Of a DNA stretch of 64,000 bases, positions 7,736 to 16,268 are shown one piece after another (position 1 is the first letter of the stretch; the number at the start of each line of letters is the position of its first letter). The position numbers and the translations under genes were made by a program. Source of the DNA: Opitutus sp. ER46 (GTDB taxonomy: Bacteria > Verrucomicrobiota > Verrucomicrobiia > Opitutales > Opitutaceae). The DNA lies in contig NZ_QAYX01000024.1 of the NCBI RefSeq assembly GCF_003054705.1, positions 558,001 to 622,000 on the forward strand. Direction: 5' to 3'. The notes beneath the pieces were generated by a model. The model saw only the letters and a list, made by a program, of their open reading frames with translations, made no database searches and had not been told where the DNA came from.

Positions 7736-8776
7736 TTACGCCAGCGCCTCCCGGCGCCAGCCGGGCCACGTCGCGAGGGCGGCGGCGAGCAGGGCCGCGA
7801 GGCCGGGAATGGCCAGCCACCAGAAGAGTTCGGTGGTGACGAGGTAGCTCTTGGACTGAAACTCGATCTTCTTGGCGCGATCGATCGCGGCGAACGCCTT
7901 CTCGACCGTGTCCTTGTCCTCCGCGCGGAAGAAGTGCCCGCCGGTGTCTTCCGCGATCTGCTTGAGCAGTGTCGGATCGACCTCGCGGGAGAAGCGCTGC
8001 GTGTAGCGCGTGGTGCCGCGGATATCGACTGGCACCCAGACGTATCCGTCGCGACCGACTGCGATCGTGTAGATCGGGATGTTCTTGCTGGCCGCGATCC
8101 GGGCCGCCTCGCGCGGCGGCAACGTGCTCAAGGGCGTTCCCGTCTCGGGATCGGTGCTCTCGGCGCCGTCGGTGAGCAGCACGATGAACGCGCCCATGCG
8201 GTGGCCGCCGGAGATGCGCTGCTCCTGTTCCATGCGGTTGAGCGTGGTGCCGAGGCCGTCGCCGATGACGGTGCCCTCGGCGTCGACCATGCCGACCTTC
8301 ACACGGGCGAGCTGGCGGGAGATCCACTCGTGGTCGAACGTGAGCGGGGCGACGGTGTAGGCGCGCCGGCCAAAGAGCACGAGGCCGATGCGGTCATGCG
8401 GCCGGCGGTCAATGAAGCCCTGGATGATGGGCTTAATCACCTGCAGCCGATTGGGATACTCGCCGGGTCGCGGGCCTTCCTCCCACAGCATCGAGCCGGA
8501 GACGTCGACGCAGAGCATGATGTCGTAGCCTTCGGAGCGCGTTTCGCGCTTGTCCTCGACGCGCTGCGGCCGGGCGAGCGCGCCGATCAGCAGGACGAGC
8601 CCGGTGAAGCCCAGCGCCATGGGCCAGCGCGCCGGCGCGGTGAGGGATTTCCGGTGCCACGCGGCGGCGAACGGCACCAGCAGCACCGGCAGGTGGCGGC
8701 GGCCGCGCAGCCATGCCAGCAGCGGCAGGGCGAGCAGGGCGAGGAGCCAAAGCGGATCGTGAAAGACGAGCGTCAT
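7736..8776 (-). CDS. batA: BatA: VWA-domain aerotolerance protein
   Basis: 346 residues from ATG 8776 (MTLVFHDPLWLL). The N-terminus has two hydrophobic helices (LLALLALPLLAWL and MALGFTGLVLLIGAL). A VWA domain follows with MIDAS motif DVSGS (MLCVDVSGSML), the LVLFGRRAYTVAPLT strand and LLTDGAES. A C-terminal membrane helix (LFWWLAIPGLAALLAA) ends the protein. This is the standard BatA architecture. It lies between the DUF58 gene (23-base gap upstream) and batB/C (89 bases downstream) and is co-oriented with them. The long open frame upstream of this start is antisense-like Arg-rich sequence and is excluded. Confidence 0.92.
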   Translation of the reverse strand: MTLVFHDPLWLLALLALPLLAWLRGRRHLPVLLVPFAAAWHRKSLTAPARWPMALGFTGLVLLIGALARPQRVEDKRETRSEGYDIMLCVDVSGSMLWEEGPRPGEYPNRLQVIKPIIQGFIDRRPHDRIGLVLFGRRAYTVAPLTFDHEWISRQLARVKVGMVDAEGTVIGDGLGTTLNRMEQEQRISGGHRMGAFIVLLTDGAESTDPETGTPLSTLPPREAARIAASKNIPIYTIAVGRDGYVWVPVDIRGTTRYTQRFSREVDPTLLKQIAEDTGGHFFRAEDKDTVEKAFAAIDRAKKIEFQSKSYLVTTELFWWLAIPGLAALLAAALATWPGWRREALA

Positions 8777-8799
8777 CGGGTGGCTTGCGTCGGGCGCGC

Positions 8800-9699
8800 T
8801 TAGTGGCGGGCCGCGACCATGCGCGCGTGGAAGAACCGCACGAGCGCGTCGAGGCGGTTCTGGTCGGTGCCGACGACGAGCCGGCCGAGCGGGTCGGGGA
8901 ACAGCGCGTGCCAGTGTTCGTCGCGTTGCGCGCGCCAGGCGGCGTGCGCGGCGCGCTCCGCGGCGCTGCCCTCGAGTGTGACGAGCCGGCGGGCGGTCGG
9001 ATCGTAGGCGGCGAAGGCCTGGCCGGGCGGCAGCCCGCGATCCCAGGGATCGTCCACGCGGAACCCCATGGTCTGATAACGGCGTTGCAGCAGGAGCCAG
9101 CCGTCGGGCTTGGGCCGCGGCGGGAAGTCGCCGAGCCAGATCAGAATGCTGTGCTTCGGCGCGGCGCGCGCGAGGAAGCGCCACGGCAGCTCGAGCGGCG
9201 CATCGGTGAGGGGCGGCTCGGGTCGCGCCAGCAGCGTGGCCGCCGCGTGCAGGATCTGGCCGCGGCCGCGGACGGGTTCGCGATAGACGTGGCCGCCGGG
9301 CGTGGCATGGACGAAGCCGACGCGGTCGCGGTTGACGGCGCCGAGGAGCATGACGAGCCCCGCGAGTTCCAGCAGGGCCTCGCGCTTCGATTGCGCGCCT
9401 GAACCGAAACGCAGGGAGGGCGAGTCCTCGAACACGATCAGGACGGTCACCTCGCGCTCCTCGACGAACTTCTTGCGGTACGGCTCGCCGAGCCGTGCGG
9501 TGACGTTCCAGTCGATGTCGCGAACGTCGTCGCCGAACTCGTACTTCACGACCTGATCGAACTCCATGCCGCGGCCGCGGAACGCCGAGCGGTACTCGCC
9601 GCTGAGCACGTTCTCGACCGCATGCCGCACGCGCCACTCCAGCTGGCGCAGGAGCGCCAGCGGGTTCTCAAGCTTGGGATCGCGAGGAGGGGTGGGCAT
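8800..9699 (-). CDS. DUF58 domain protein of the MoxR/Bat operon
   Basis: 299 residues from ATG 9699 (MPTPPRDPKLENP). The DUF58 signature is clear: GEYRSAFRGRGMEFDQVVKYEFGDDVRDIDWNVTAR is split by recognisable GRGxEF and DDxRDIDW motifs near residues 43-66. It is followed by VTVLIVFEDSPSLRFG, a degenerate VWA-like strand. DUF58 proteins are nearly always encoded next to MoxR ATPases. They are thought to be assembled or activated by the ATPase with VWA partners; the mechanism is unproven. The gene sits 70 bases after moxR and 23 bases before batA on the same strand. Confidence 0.92.
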   Translation of the reverse strand: MPTPPRDPKLENPLALLRQLEWRVRHAVENVLSGEYRSAFRGRGMEFDQVVKYEFGDDVRDIDWNVTARLGEPYRKKFVEEREVTVLIVFEDSPSLRFGSGAQSKREALLELAGLVMLLGAVNRDRVGFVHATPGGHVYREPVRGRGQILHAAATLLARPEPPLTDAPLELPWRFLARAAPKHSILIWLGDFPPRPKPDGWLLLQRRYQTMGFRVDDPWDRGLPPGQAFAAYDPTARRLVTLEGSAAERAAHAAWRAQRDEHWHALFPDPLGRLVVGTDQNRLDALVRFFHARMVAARH

Positions 9700-9769
9700 G
9701 GCAGAAAACCGGCAACTCAAGCCGGCACGGCGCGCGGAGCGCGGAGGCGGGAGTCGCGGGCGAAGCGCG

Positions 9770-10741
9770 TCAGGCTTTGCCTCCCGCCGGGACCGGGGTG
9801 CGTTCGAGCACCTGGGCGACGATCTGGTCGGTCGCGATGTCCTCCGCCTCGGCCTCGTAGCTGAGGCCAATGCGGTGCCGCAGCACGTCGGGCGCGAGCT
9901 CCTGGACGAGGTCGGGAGAGACGAATTCCTGCCCGCGCAGCCAGGCGAGGGCGCGGCCGGCCTGGTAGAGCGCGAGGGAGGCGCGCGGCGAGGCGCCGAA
10001 GTTGAGGTAACGTTTCGCCTGGCCCTCCTTCTCGGCGAGGGTGCGCGTGCCGCGGACCAGGGCCAGGATATAGCCCTGGACGGCGGGGGCGACGTGGATG
10101 CGGTCGACGTCGGCGCGCAGCGAGAGCAGTTCGGCGCCGCTGGAGACGGCGCTCAGTTGCGGTTGCTGGGTAACCTGGCCCCAGCGCTGCATCATCGAGG
10201 CCTCTTCCTCGGCGGTCGGGTAGTCGACGATCAGCTTGAAAAGAAAACGATCGGTCTGCGCTTCCGGCAGCGGGTAGGTGCCCTCCTGCTCCACCGGGTT
10301 CTGCGTGGCCATGACGAAGAACGGTTGCGGAAGCGGCTGGGTCTGCCCGCCGATCGTGACCTGGCGTTCCTGCATGGCCTCGAGCAGCGCGCTCTGGACC
10401 TTGGCCGGGGCGCGGTTGATTTCGTCGGCCAGCAGCAGGTTGGCGAAGATCGGGCCCCGGTGGGCGGTGAATTCGCCGGACTTGGGCTGGAAGATCATGG
10501 TGCCCACGACGTCGCTCGGCAGCAGGTCGGGGGTGAACTGGATGCGCTCGAACTGGACCCCGAGGGCGGTGCCGAGGGACTTGATCAGCAGCGTCTTGGC
10601 GAGGCCGGGCATGCCCTCGAGCAGGACGTGGCCGTTGGCCAGCAGCGCGACCATGAGCCGCTCGACCACGGGATCCTGGCCGATCACGGCCTTGGCAATT
10701 TCAGCGCGTATCTTTTGGGACCAAGCTGGACCAGAGATCAT
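9770..10741 (-). CDS. moxR: MoxR-family AAA+ ATPase
   Basis: 323 residues, the normal length. Walker A is GMPGLAKT (about residues 43-50) and Walker B is LLLADEINR. The PFFVMATQNPVEQEGTYPLPEAQTDRF segment contains sensor 1 and the family-specific loop. The C-terminal lid domain has LNFGASPRASLAL. MoxR ATPases act as chaperone-like factors for VWA-containing partners. Here it is the first gene of the operon, transcribed toward DUF58, batA, batB/C, batD/E and the phosphatase-like gene. The promoter should lie between 10742 and 10996, a region containing a short direct repeat. Start ATG 10741 is the only good one. Confidence 0.96.
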   Translation of the reverse strand: MISGPAWSQKIRAEIAKAVIGQDPVVERLMVALLANGHVLLEGMPGLAKTLLIKSLGTALGVQFERIQFTPDLLPSDVVGTMIFQPKSGEFTAHRGPIFANLLLADEINRAPAKVQSALLEAMQERQVTIGGQTQPLPQPFFVMATQNPVEQEGTYPLPEAQTDRFLFKLIVDYPTAEEEASMMQRWGQVTQQPQLSAVSSGAELLSLRADVDRIHVAPAVQGYILALVRGTRTLAEKEGQAKRYLNFGASPRASLALYQAGRALAWLRGQEFVSPDLVQELAPDVLRHRIGLSYEAEAEDIATDQIVAQVLERTPVPAGGKA

Positions 10742-10781
10742 GGGTGGCGATTAAGGGAAGGAAGTTGAAGAGGATGGGCAA

Positions 10782-10838
10782 GCCCTTCGACAAGCTCAGG
10801 GCAGGCCCTTCGACAAGCTCAGGGCAGGTCCTTCGACC
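10782..10838. repeat. Tandem copies of the CCCTTCGACAAGCTCAGGGC repeat
   Basis: GCCCTTCGACAAGCTCAGGG occurs at 10782-10801 and again at 10805-10824 (period 23). A third copy is truncated after GTCCTTCGACC from 10828. Each unit contains a short complementarity (CCCT...AGGG), so it can fold into a small stem. This repeat is familiar from intergenic regions of many bacteria, where spurious translations give ELVEGPALSLSKG. It lies upstream of moxR and the divergent release-factor-like gene. Confidence 0.8.
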
Positions 10839-10996
10839 GGACGCCGCGTGAGACTTCCGGCGCCGGGAGAGGCGACGGGAGACGATGAGCGCGAGGCGTT
10901 TGGCATATCGTTGGCCCAGCGCGGCTGGGGGCGGAGGGAACGCGGTTTGACTCGGGGGAGTCGGATAAGTTTCGCTCGCAGGACTCCCGGGTACCC

Positions 10997-11386
10997 ATGG
11001 CACTCTCCCCTCAGCTCCTTGCCCAACTCGCCGCCGCCGGCATCGACTTGGCGGACGTGGACGAGCGCTTCGTGCGCGGGGCGGGGCCGGGAGGGCAGAA
11101 GATCAACAAGACGAGCTCGACCGTGTGGCTGCGGCACCGCCCGACCGGCGTGGAGGTGCGCTGCCAGCGGGAGCGTTCGCAGGCGGCCAATCGTGAGCTG
11201 GCGTGGCAGGAACTGGCCGAAAAACTGGAGGCGCGCCGCCGCGCGGCGGCGGGGGCGGTGCAGGACGCGCGCGAGACGGAACGCCGGCGCTCGCGCCAGA
11301 AGAGCCGGGGCCAGAAGCGGCGCATGGTGGAGAGCAAGCGCCGCCGCTCGCAGGTGAAGGCGAATCGTCGCGCGAACCTGGACTAG
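10997..11386 (+). CDS. Peptide chain release factor-like protein (RF-1 domain, GGQ), ArfB-type
   Basis: 129 residues. It consists of the catalytic RF-1 domain only: RGAGPGGQKINKTSSTVWLRH carries the GGQ tripeptide used to hydrolyse peptidyl-tRNA. A highly basic C-terminal tail follows (RRRSRQKSRGQKRRMVESKRRR). There are no stop-codon recognition domains. That architecture matches ArfB/YaeJ and ICT1/C12orf65 proteins, which rescue stalled ribosomes by placing the basic tail in the mRNA channel. Which subfamily applies is not settled. It is a single-gene unit, divergent from moxR. Confidence 0.88.
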   Translation: MALSPQLLAQLAAAGIDLADVDERFVRGAGPGGQKINKTSSTVWLRHRPTGVEVRCQRERSQAANRELAWQELAEKLEARRRAAAGAVQDARETERRRSRQKSRGQKRRMVESKRRRSQVKANRRANLD

Positions 11387-11443
11387 GTTGGCCGGTCGCA
11401 TTCGCGCCGGCGCGCGTCTGGGACCCGGCTTGGGAATCGGCCC

Positions 11444-11995
11444 TTGTCGCAGGCGGGTGCCTGCGGCAGCATCGGTGCCATCGAAGCGATCGTGCACGCC
11501 CGCCACCCCAAGACCTCGAAGACCGCGCGCCAACGGGCGGACGCCTGCCGTCACCAGATTCTGGGTGCGGCGGGGTTGGCGGTGTTCATCGGTGTCGCGA
11601 CGATGGCGGAGCCCATCCTTCGGGTGACGCAGAACTCGGGGCTCACGCCGGGCCTGCTCCTGCCGGAGGTTGTCTTCGGCTCTTACTTTCGGATGGCCGG
11701 CGCGATGGGGCACGTGCTCGCGGCGGCGGCCTGCGGCGCATTGCTGGTCCTGCTGGGCATCCTCACGGGTCTGGGCCGCAAGCGGGCGGTGATGGTTGCC
11801 GCGCTGGTTGTGGTCTGCGACTGGCCGCTTGCGCTGCTGGCCGGCAACGCGAGCAACTTCCCGCAGATCATCACGAGCGTCCTGCGTTTCCTGTACTTGT
11901 TCTATCTGGTCCGCGGCTACCGGGCGATCGGCCTGCGCGAGGCACTGCAGGCTGAAAGTCGGGAGGCGGCGGAGGTGCCCGCGTCCCGGCCCTGA
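11444..11995 (+). CDS. Hypothetical integral membrane protein
   Basis: Up to 183 residues. The TTG at 11444 is uncertain and GTG 11492 is an alternative that would remove 16 residues. Four hydrophobic stretches are visible: ILGAAGLAVFIGVATMA, GHVLAAAACGALLVLLGIL, AVMVAALVVVCDWPLALLA and IITSVLRFLYLFYLV. This suggests a four-helix inner-membrane protein with a short basic N-terminal region. I do not recognise a family. It lies between the release-factor-like gene and the DUF748 gene on the same strand, with no overlap. Confidence 0.65.
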   Translation: MSQAGACGSIGAIEAIVHARHPKTSKTARQRADACRHQILGAAGLAVFIGVATMAEPILRVTQNSGLTPGLLLPEVVFGSYFRMAGAMGHVLAAAACGALLVLLGILTGLGRKRAVMVAALVVVCDWPLALLAGNASNFPQIITSVLRFLYLFYLVRGYRAIGLREALQAESREAAEVPASRP

Positions 11996-12079
11996 ACCCG
12001 CGCCGCGCGCGCGGCGGGAGCGGGCGCGAGCGGGAATGCGGCGTTGCGGGCGTGGTTCGCGGCCGTCAGACTTGCAGGC

Positions 12080-15000
12080 ATGAACCTCAGCCGAACCCTG
12101 CGTCGCCGGGTGCTTGTTGCCGCCAGCTTGCTGGCCGTGTTTTCGCTCGTGGGTTTCGTGATCCTGCCGCCGATCGTGAAGTCGCAGCTCGAGCAGCGCG
12201 CGTCGGCGGCGCTCGGGCGCCGCGTATCGGTGGAAAAGGTACGCCTGAATCCCTACGCCCTGTCGCTCACCCTGGAGAATTTCGCGATCCAGGAGGCGGA
12301 CGGCAAGACGCGGTTCCTGGGGTGGCGGCGGCTGTACGTGAATTTCGACGCGCTGTCGTCGCTCTGGGGCGAGTGGGTCCTCAGCGAAGTCGCGCTGGAT
12401 GGTTTCTACGCGCGCGGCGTGCTCAACGCCGACCGTTCGCTCAACGTCTCGGACCTGCTGGCCCGGCTGGCTTCGCCGAGCGCCGCCCCGGCCAAGCCGG
12501 CCGAGCCCGGCCGCCCCCTGCGCGTCGGCCACCTGCAGGTGACGGATGCGCGCGTCGATGCCAGCGACCTGACACACGCGCAGCCCTTCACCACGACCGT
12601 CGGGCCGCTGACCTTCGACCTCACGGGGTTCCGCACCGTTGGCCAGCGCGGCGCGCCGTACCGTTTCGAGGCGGTGACCGAGGCGGGTGAGAAGCTGGCT
12701 TGGTCCGGCACGCTGCGGGCGGAGCCGTTCCAGTCACTCGGCGAGCTCAAGGTCGAGAACCTCGTGCTGGCGAAATATGCGCCCTACTACGCGGACTTCG
12801 TGCGGGCGGAGATTCCTCAGGGCCGGCTTTCTGTCCGCGGCAAGTACGAGCTCGATTTCACGCCTGGCAAGGAGGCAATGCAGCTCCACGCCGGCGTCGT
12901 CCAACTGCGAGACCTTGTCGTCCGTGAGGCGGGCAACGAGGTGAAGGTGATCGAGCTGCCCGCGGTCGACGTTACCGGGATCGAGGCGGACGCACGGGCG
13001 CTGAAGGCGACCGTGGCCTCGGTCGCGGTGAACGGCGGCCACCTGCGCGTGCGGCGCGCAAAGGACGGTGCCCTGAACGTGCTGGCGATGCTGCAGCCGA
13101 CGGCGGCCACTCCGGCCAAGCCGGCGAACCCGGTGGCGGTGGCGCCCGCGCCGGCGGCGACCACGGCGATGCCGGCCAAGTTGCCGGACGTGACGGTCGC
13201 CGACGTGCTCGTGAAGGAGATGCAGGTGGAGGTGGAGGATCTCGCGGCGGCGCGCCCGGCGCATCTGGCCGTGAATGGGCTGCAAGTCGCCTTGCAGAAC
13301 GTCAGCCTCGCACCCGAAAAGCGGATACCTCTCCAGGTTTCCTTCGGCTGGGCACCGGCCGGAGCGGTGCGGCTCGCGGGTACGGTGGGGCTGTTGCCGA
13401 CGGTGAGCGCCGACCTGACGCTCGACGTCGATCAGTTCGCGCTGCTGCCCCTGAGCCCGTATCTCGAGCCCTTCGCGAACGTGCATCTCGCGTCGGGCAA
13501 CCTGAGCGCGAAGCTGGCCGTCGCGGCGAGCCTGCCGGCCAACGCCGCGCCGGTGGCGAATGTCACGGGTGACATCCAGGTCGAAAAACTCGGGTTGGTC
13601 GACGGCGAGCGGGACCAGGAGCTGGCCGGGTTTGCGGGGTTCACGTTGCGCGGGCTGAAGGCGGCGACGGCGCCCACGCTCAGCGTGGCGCTGGAGGAGA
13701 TCGCGATCGATGCGCCCTATGCGCGCGCGGTGGTCGCGGAAGACGGCGCGGTGAACCTCGTCGCCGCGGCGAAGGTCGCGCCCGCGGCGGCTCCGACGGG
13801 GGCGTCCGCGAAACCCGCGGCGGCGGTCGCCACCTCGGCAGCGACGCCGGCGACGGCGCCGACGATCGAGATCGGGCGGATCGTGATCCGGGACGGTGAT
13901 TTCAGCTTTGCGGATCACTCGGTGCATCCCGGCGTGGCCATGGCGGTGCAGAAGTTCGGCGGCACGATCAACGGCCTGTCCTCCACCACGCCCACGAAGG
14001 GCGACGTGGATCTGAAAGCCGTGGTGGATGGGGTGGGGCCGGTGGCGATCGCGGGCCGGCTCGACCCGCTGGGGGCCAAGCCGAGCGTCGATTTGAAGAT
14101 CGACGTGAAGAACGTGGATCTGCAGCCGCTGAGTCCGTATAGCGGCAAGTTCGCCGGCTATGAGCTGGCGCGCGGCAAGTTGCAGGTCGACGTGAAGCTG
14201 CTCGTCGACGGCAAGAAGGTGGATGCGAAGAATGTGATCACGCTGAACCAGTTCACCTTTGGCGCGCCGGTCGCGAGTCCCGACGCCACGAAGCTGCCGG
14301 TGCGGCTGGCGATCGCGCTGCTCAAGGACCTCGACGGCAAGATCGTGATCGATGTGCCGGTGCAGGGCAGCACGGACGACCCCAGTTTTCGCGTTGGCAA
14401 GGTGGTGCTCCGCGTGGTGGTGAACCTGCTGACGAAGGCGGCGGTGTCGCCGTTCTCGCTGCTCGGCGCCGCCTTTGGCGGCGGCGGGGACGAACTGGCG
14501 TTCCAGGAGTTTGCGCCCGGTGCGGCGGAACTGCAGCCGGCGGAGATCAAGAAACTCGAGACGATGACGAAGGCGCTGACGAACCGGCCCGGGCTGAGCC
14601 TCGATCTGGAGGGCAGCTTCGACGCCGCGGCGGACGCCTATGCGTTGAAGCGGCTGAAGCTGGCCGACCGCGTGCGGCGCGCGGTGTGGGAGCAAAAGCG
14701 GCAGACCGACCCGAACATTGCGCCGCCCGACCAACTGGTTGTGACGCCAGACGAGCAGGCGGCGGCGATCAAGCGGCTCTTCGATGCGGCGTTTCCGCCC
14801 GGCACGCAGTTCGGCACGCCGTTGCCCGCGGCTCCGGCGGTGGTGGCGCCGCCTCCGCCTCCCCCGGCGGGATGGTTCAAGCGTTTCGTGAACACGGTCA
14901 CCTTTGCCCAGCGTCGCGCCGAGCGGAAGGCGGCTGCGGAGAGTGCGCACCGCGCCGCCGAGCACCAGGAGGCCGTTGCCGCGGCGGTGGCCAAAGGCTT

Positions 15001-15220
15001 GCCCACGGATGAGATGGCGGGACGCCTGGCCGAGGCCACGCCGATTACGGACGACGAACTGCGCGCGCTGGCGCAGGCGCGGGCCCAGAAGGTACGCACG
15101 TACTTCATCGAGGTTGGGAAGATCGCTCCCGATCGGCTCTTCCTCGCCAAGGCGAAGACCGGCTCCGCGGCCGCCGGCGCGGCGGGCAAGGGGCCGAGAG
15201 TCTTCCTGCACCTGCAGTAG
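12080..15220 (+). CDS. DUF748 (AsmA-like) envelope protein
   Basis: 1046 residues from ATG 12080 (MNLSRTLRRRVL). An N-terminal signal anchor (VLVAASLLAVFSLVGFVILPPIV) is followed by an AsmA/DUF748-like N-terminus (GRRVSVEKVRLNPYALSLTLENFAI). Repeated beta-rich segments come next, including SPYLEPFANVHLASGNL and the similar SPYSGKFAGYELARGKL, separated by Ala/Pro-rich linkers. The FVLRVVVNLL-like helix and the FAPGAAELQPAEIKKL segment resemble the end of DUF748 proteins, with an OmpA-like C-terminal module (LAQARAQKVRTYFIEVGKIAPDRLFLAKAK). AsmA-like proteins are implicated in lipid transport between membranes; assignment to that function here is inference. It is anchored in the inner membrane with the bulk in the periplasm. 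Confidence 0.85.
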   Translation: MNLSRTLRRRVLVAASLLAVFSLVGFVILPPIVKSQLEQRASAALGRRVSVEKVRLNPYALSLTLENFAIQEADGKTRFLGWRRLYVNFDALSSLWGEWVLSEVALDGFYARGVLNADRSLNVSDLLARLASPSAAPAKPAEPGRPLRVGHLQVTDARVDASDLTHAQPFTTTVGPLTFDLTGFRTVGQRGAPYRFEAVTEAGEKLAWSGTLRAEPFQSLGELKVENLVLAKYAPYYADFVRAEIPQGRLSVRGKYELDFTPGKEAMQLHAGVVQLRDLVVREAGNEVKVIELPAVDVTGIEADARALKATVASVAVNGGHLRVRRAKDGALNVLAMLQPTAATPAKPANPVAVAPAPAATTAMPAKLPDVTVADVLVKEMQVEVEDLAAARPAHLAVNGLQVALQNVSLAPEKRIPLQVSFGWAPAGAVRLAGTVGLLPTVSADLTLDVDQFALLPLSPYLEPFANVHLASGNLSAKLAVAASLPANAAPVANVTGDIQVEKLGLVDGERDQELAGFAGFTLRGLKAATAPTLSVALEEIAIDAPYARAVVAEDGAVNLVAAAKVAPAAAPTGASAKPAAAVATSAATPATAPTIEIGRIVIRDGDFSFADHSVHPGVAMAVQKFGGTINGLSSTTPTKGDVDLKAVVDGVGPVAIAGRLDPLGAKPSVDLKIDVKNVDLQPLSPYSGKFAGYELARGKLQVDVKLLVDGKKVDAKNVITLNQFTFGAPVASPDATKLPVRLAIALLKDLDGKIVIDVPVQGSTDDPSFRVGKVVLRVVVNLLTKAAVSPFSLLGAAFGGGGDELAFQEFAPGAAELQPAEIKKLETMTKALTNRPGLSLDLEGSFDAAADAYALKRLKLADRVRRAVWEQKRQTDPNIAPPDQLVVTPDEQAAAIKRLFDAAFPPGTQFGTPLPAAPAVVAPPPPPPAGWFKRFVNTVTFAQRRAERKAAAESAHRAAEHQEAVAAAVAKGLPTDEMAGRLAEATPITDDELRALAQARAQKVRTYFIEVGKIAPDRLFLAKAKTGSAAAGAAGKGPRVFLHLQ

Positions 15221-15242
15221 CCGGCGCGGCGGACCCGCGCGG

Positions 15243-16064
15243 TCAGGCCGGCACCACCGGGTCTCCCACCCGGAGGGTGCCGGCCCTGGTCTCGTGGATG
15301 AAATTCTGCCCGAAATTGATGCGGGTGGAATCAGCGGAATCACGGCGATAGGTCGCCAGCAGTCGCAGCGGCTCCTTGCCCCGCTTCGCGGTGTTCTGAT
15401 CGGTCGTGACGACGACGCAGCGGGCGCACGGGCCCGCCGCCCGCAGCATGATGCCGCCGACCCGGACGTGCGGCCACTGATCTTCCGCGTAGGCGGTGGC
15501 GTCGGCGACGACGAGGTTTGGCCGAAACCGGTCCATCGGGACCATCGCCTGGCCCTCGTCGAGCAGACGGTGGTTGAGATCGATCAACGACGCCTCGCTG
15601 ATCACGAGGAACGGCACCGCGTCCGCGAAGGCGAACACGTCGCCGGGCTTCCCGGCGGCTTTCAGCACGGGGCGGTGAAAGCGTTTCCCGATGCGGACCA
15701 GCCGGCACGCGGTGCCGAGCGCCCCGGTCAGCCACGTCGCGACGCCTTCGCCGCAGTCCTCGGCCTCGAGCCCCTGATGCTTCCAGATGGTGACCGGGCG
15801 GGTCGGGCCGTTGTCGTCCGCGGCGCGGAGCGGGATGGACGTGGGTCCATGCCCGGGAAAATCGAGCGTGAGATGGGTATTGCTCAGCGCTGTGCTGATG
15901 AGCGCCATCCGCGGGAGCGTGCGTTGGGTGAGGAACTGGCCGTCGGCGTCGACGACGAGGAATCGCCGGTCGCCCACCAGGCCCAGGGCGTCGACGGTGG
16001 CGGAAGAGACGGCAATGCCGCGGAGGGATTTTACGGGGTAGATGAACAGGCCGGAGACGTGCAT
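15243..16064 (-). CDS. MOSC-domain protein (YcbX/MOCS3-like sulfur carrier fold)
   Basis: 273 residues from ATG 16064 (MHVSGLFIYPVKSLRG). The MOSC N-terminal beta-barrel is obvious from IYPVKSLRGIAV and LGLVGDRRFLVVDADGQFLTQR. The MOSC domain carries the conserved cysteine in AAGPCARCVVVTTDQ and the RFRPNLVV strand. Members such as YcbX and mARC bind molybdenum cofactor and reduce N-hydroxylated compounds. The absence of a C-terminal 2Fe-2S ferredoxin motif means any electron donor is a separate protein. It is a single gene, convergent with DUF748 (22-base gap). Confidence 0.9.
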   Translation of the reverse strand: MHVSGLFIYPVKSLRGIAVSSATVDALGLVGDRRFLVVDADGQFLTQRTLPRMALISTALSNTHLTLDFPGHGPTSIPLRAADDNGPTRPVTIWKHQGLEAEDCGEGVATWLTGALGTACRLVRIGKRFHRPVLKAAGKPGDVFAFADAVPFLVISEASLIDLNHRLLDEGQAMVPMDRFRPNLVVADATAYAEDQWPHVRVGGIMLRAAGPCARCVVVTTDQNTAKRGKEPLRLLATYRRDSADSTRINFGQNFIHETRAGTLRVGDPVVPA

Positions 16065-16268
16065 GGGCGGGGGAGCGGAAGCGAAGCGGCGCGGGTGAAA
16101 GTGGCAAGTTCGGTGGTAGCCGGTGCGCCCCGGCGGCGAAACCCGGCCTCCACGCACCAGCGCCCGTGCGGGCCACCGACGACGGCGCTGCACGCAGCGA
16201 AGCCGCGACTCAGGATGCTCCGACGTGTAACTTGAAAATCTGATCTCCCGGCCGCGCCGGGGGCCGGC

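Noticed and set aside
9720-9780. Extension of the DUF58 gene upstream of 9699
   Set aside because: The upstream residues are Arg-rich and overlap the end of moxR in another frame; ATG 9699 gives a normal DUF58 start.
12734-15343. An 869-residue minus-strand frame opposite DUF748
   Set aside because: Composition is dominated by Arg, His and Gln with no domain; the plus-strand frame has a signal anchor and DUF748 pattern.
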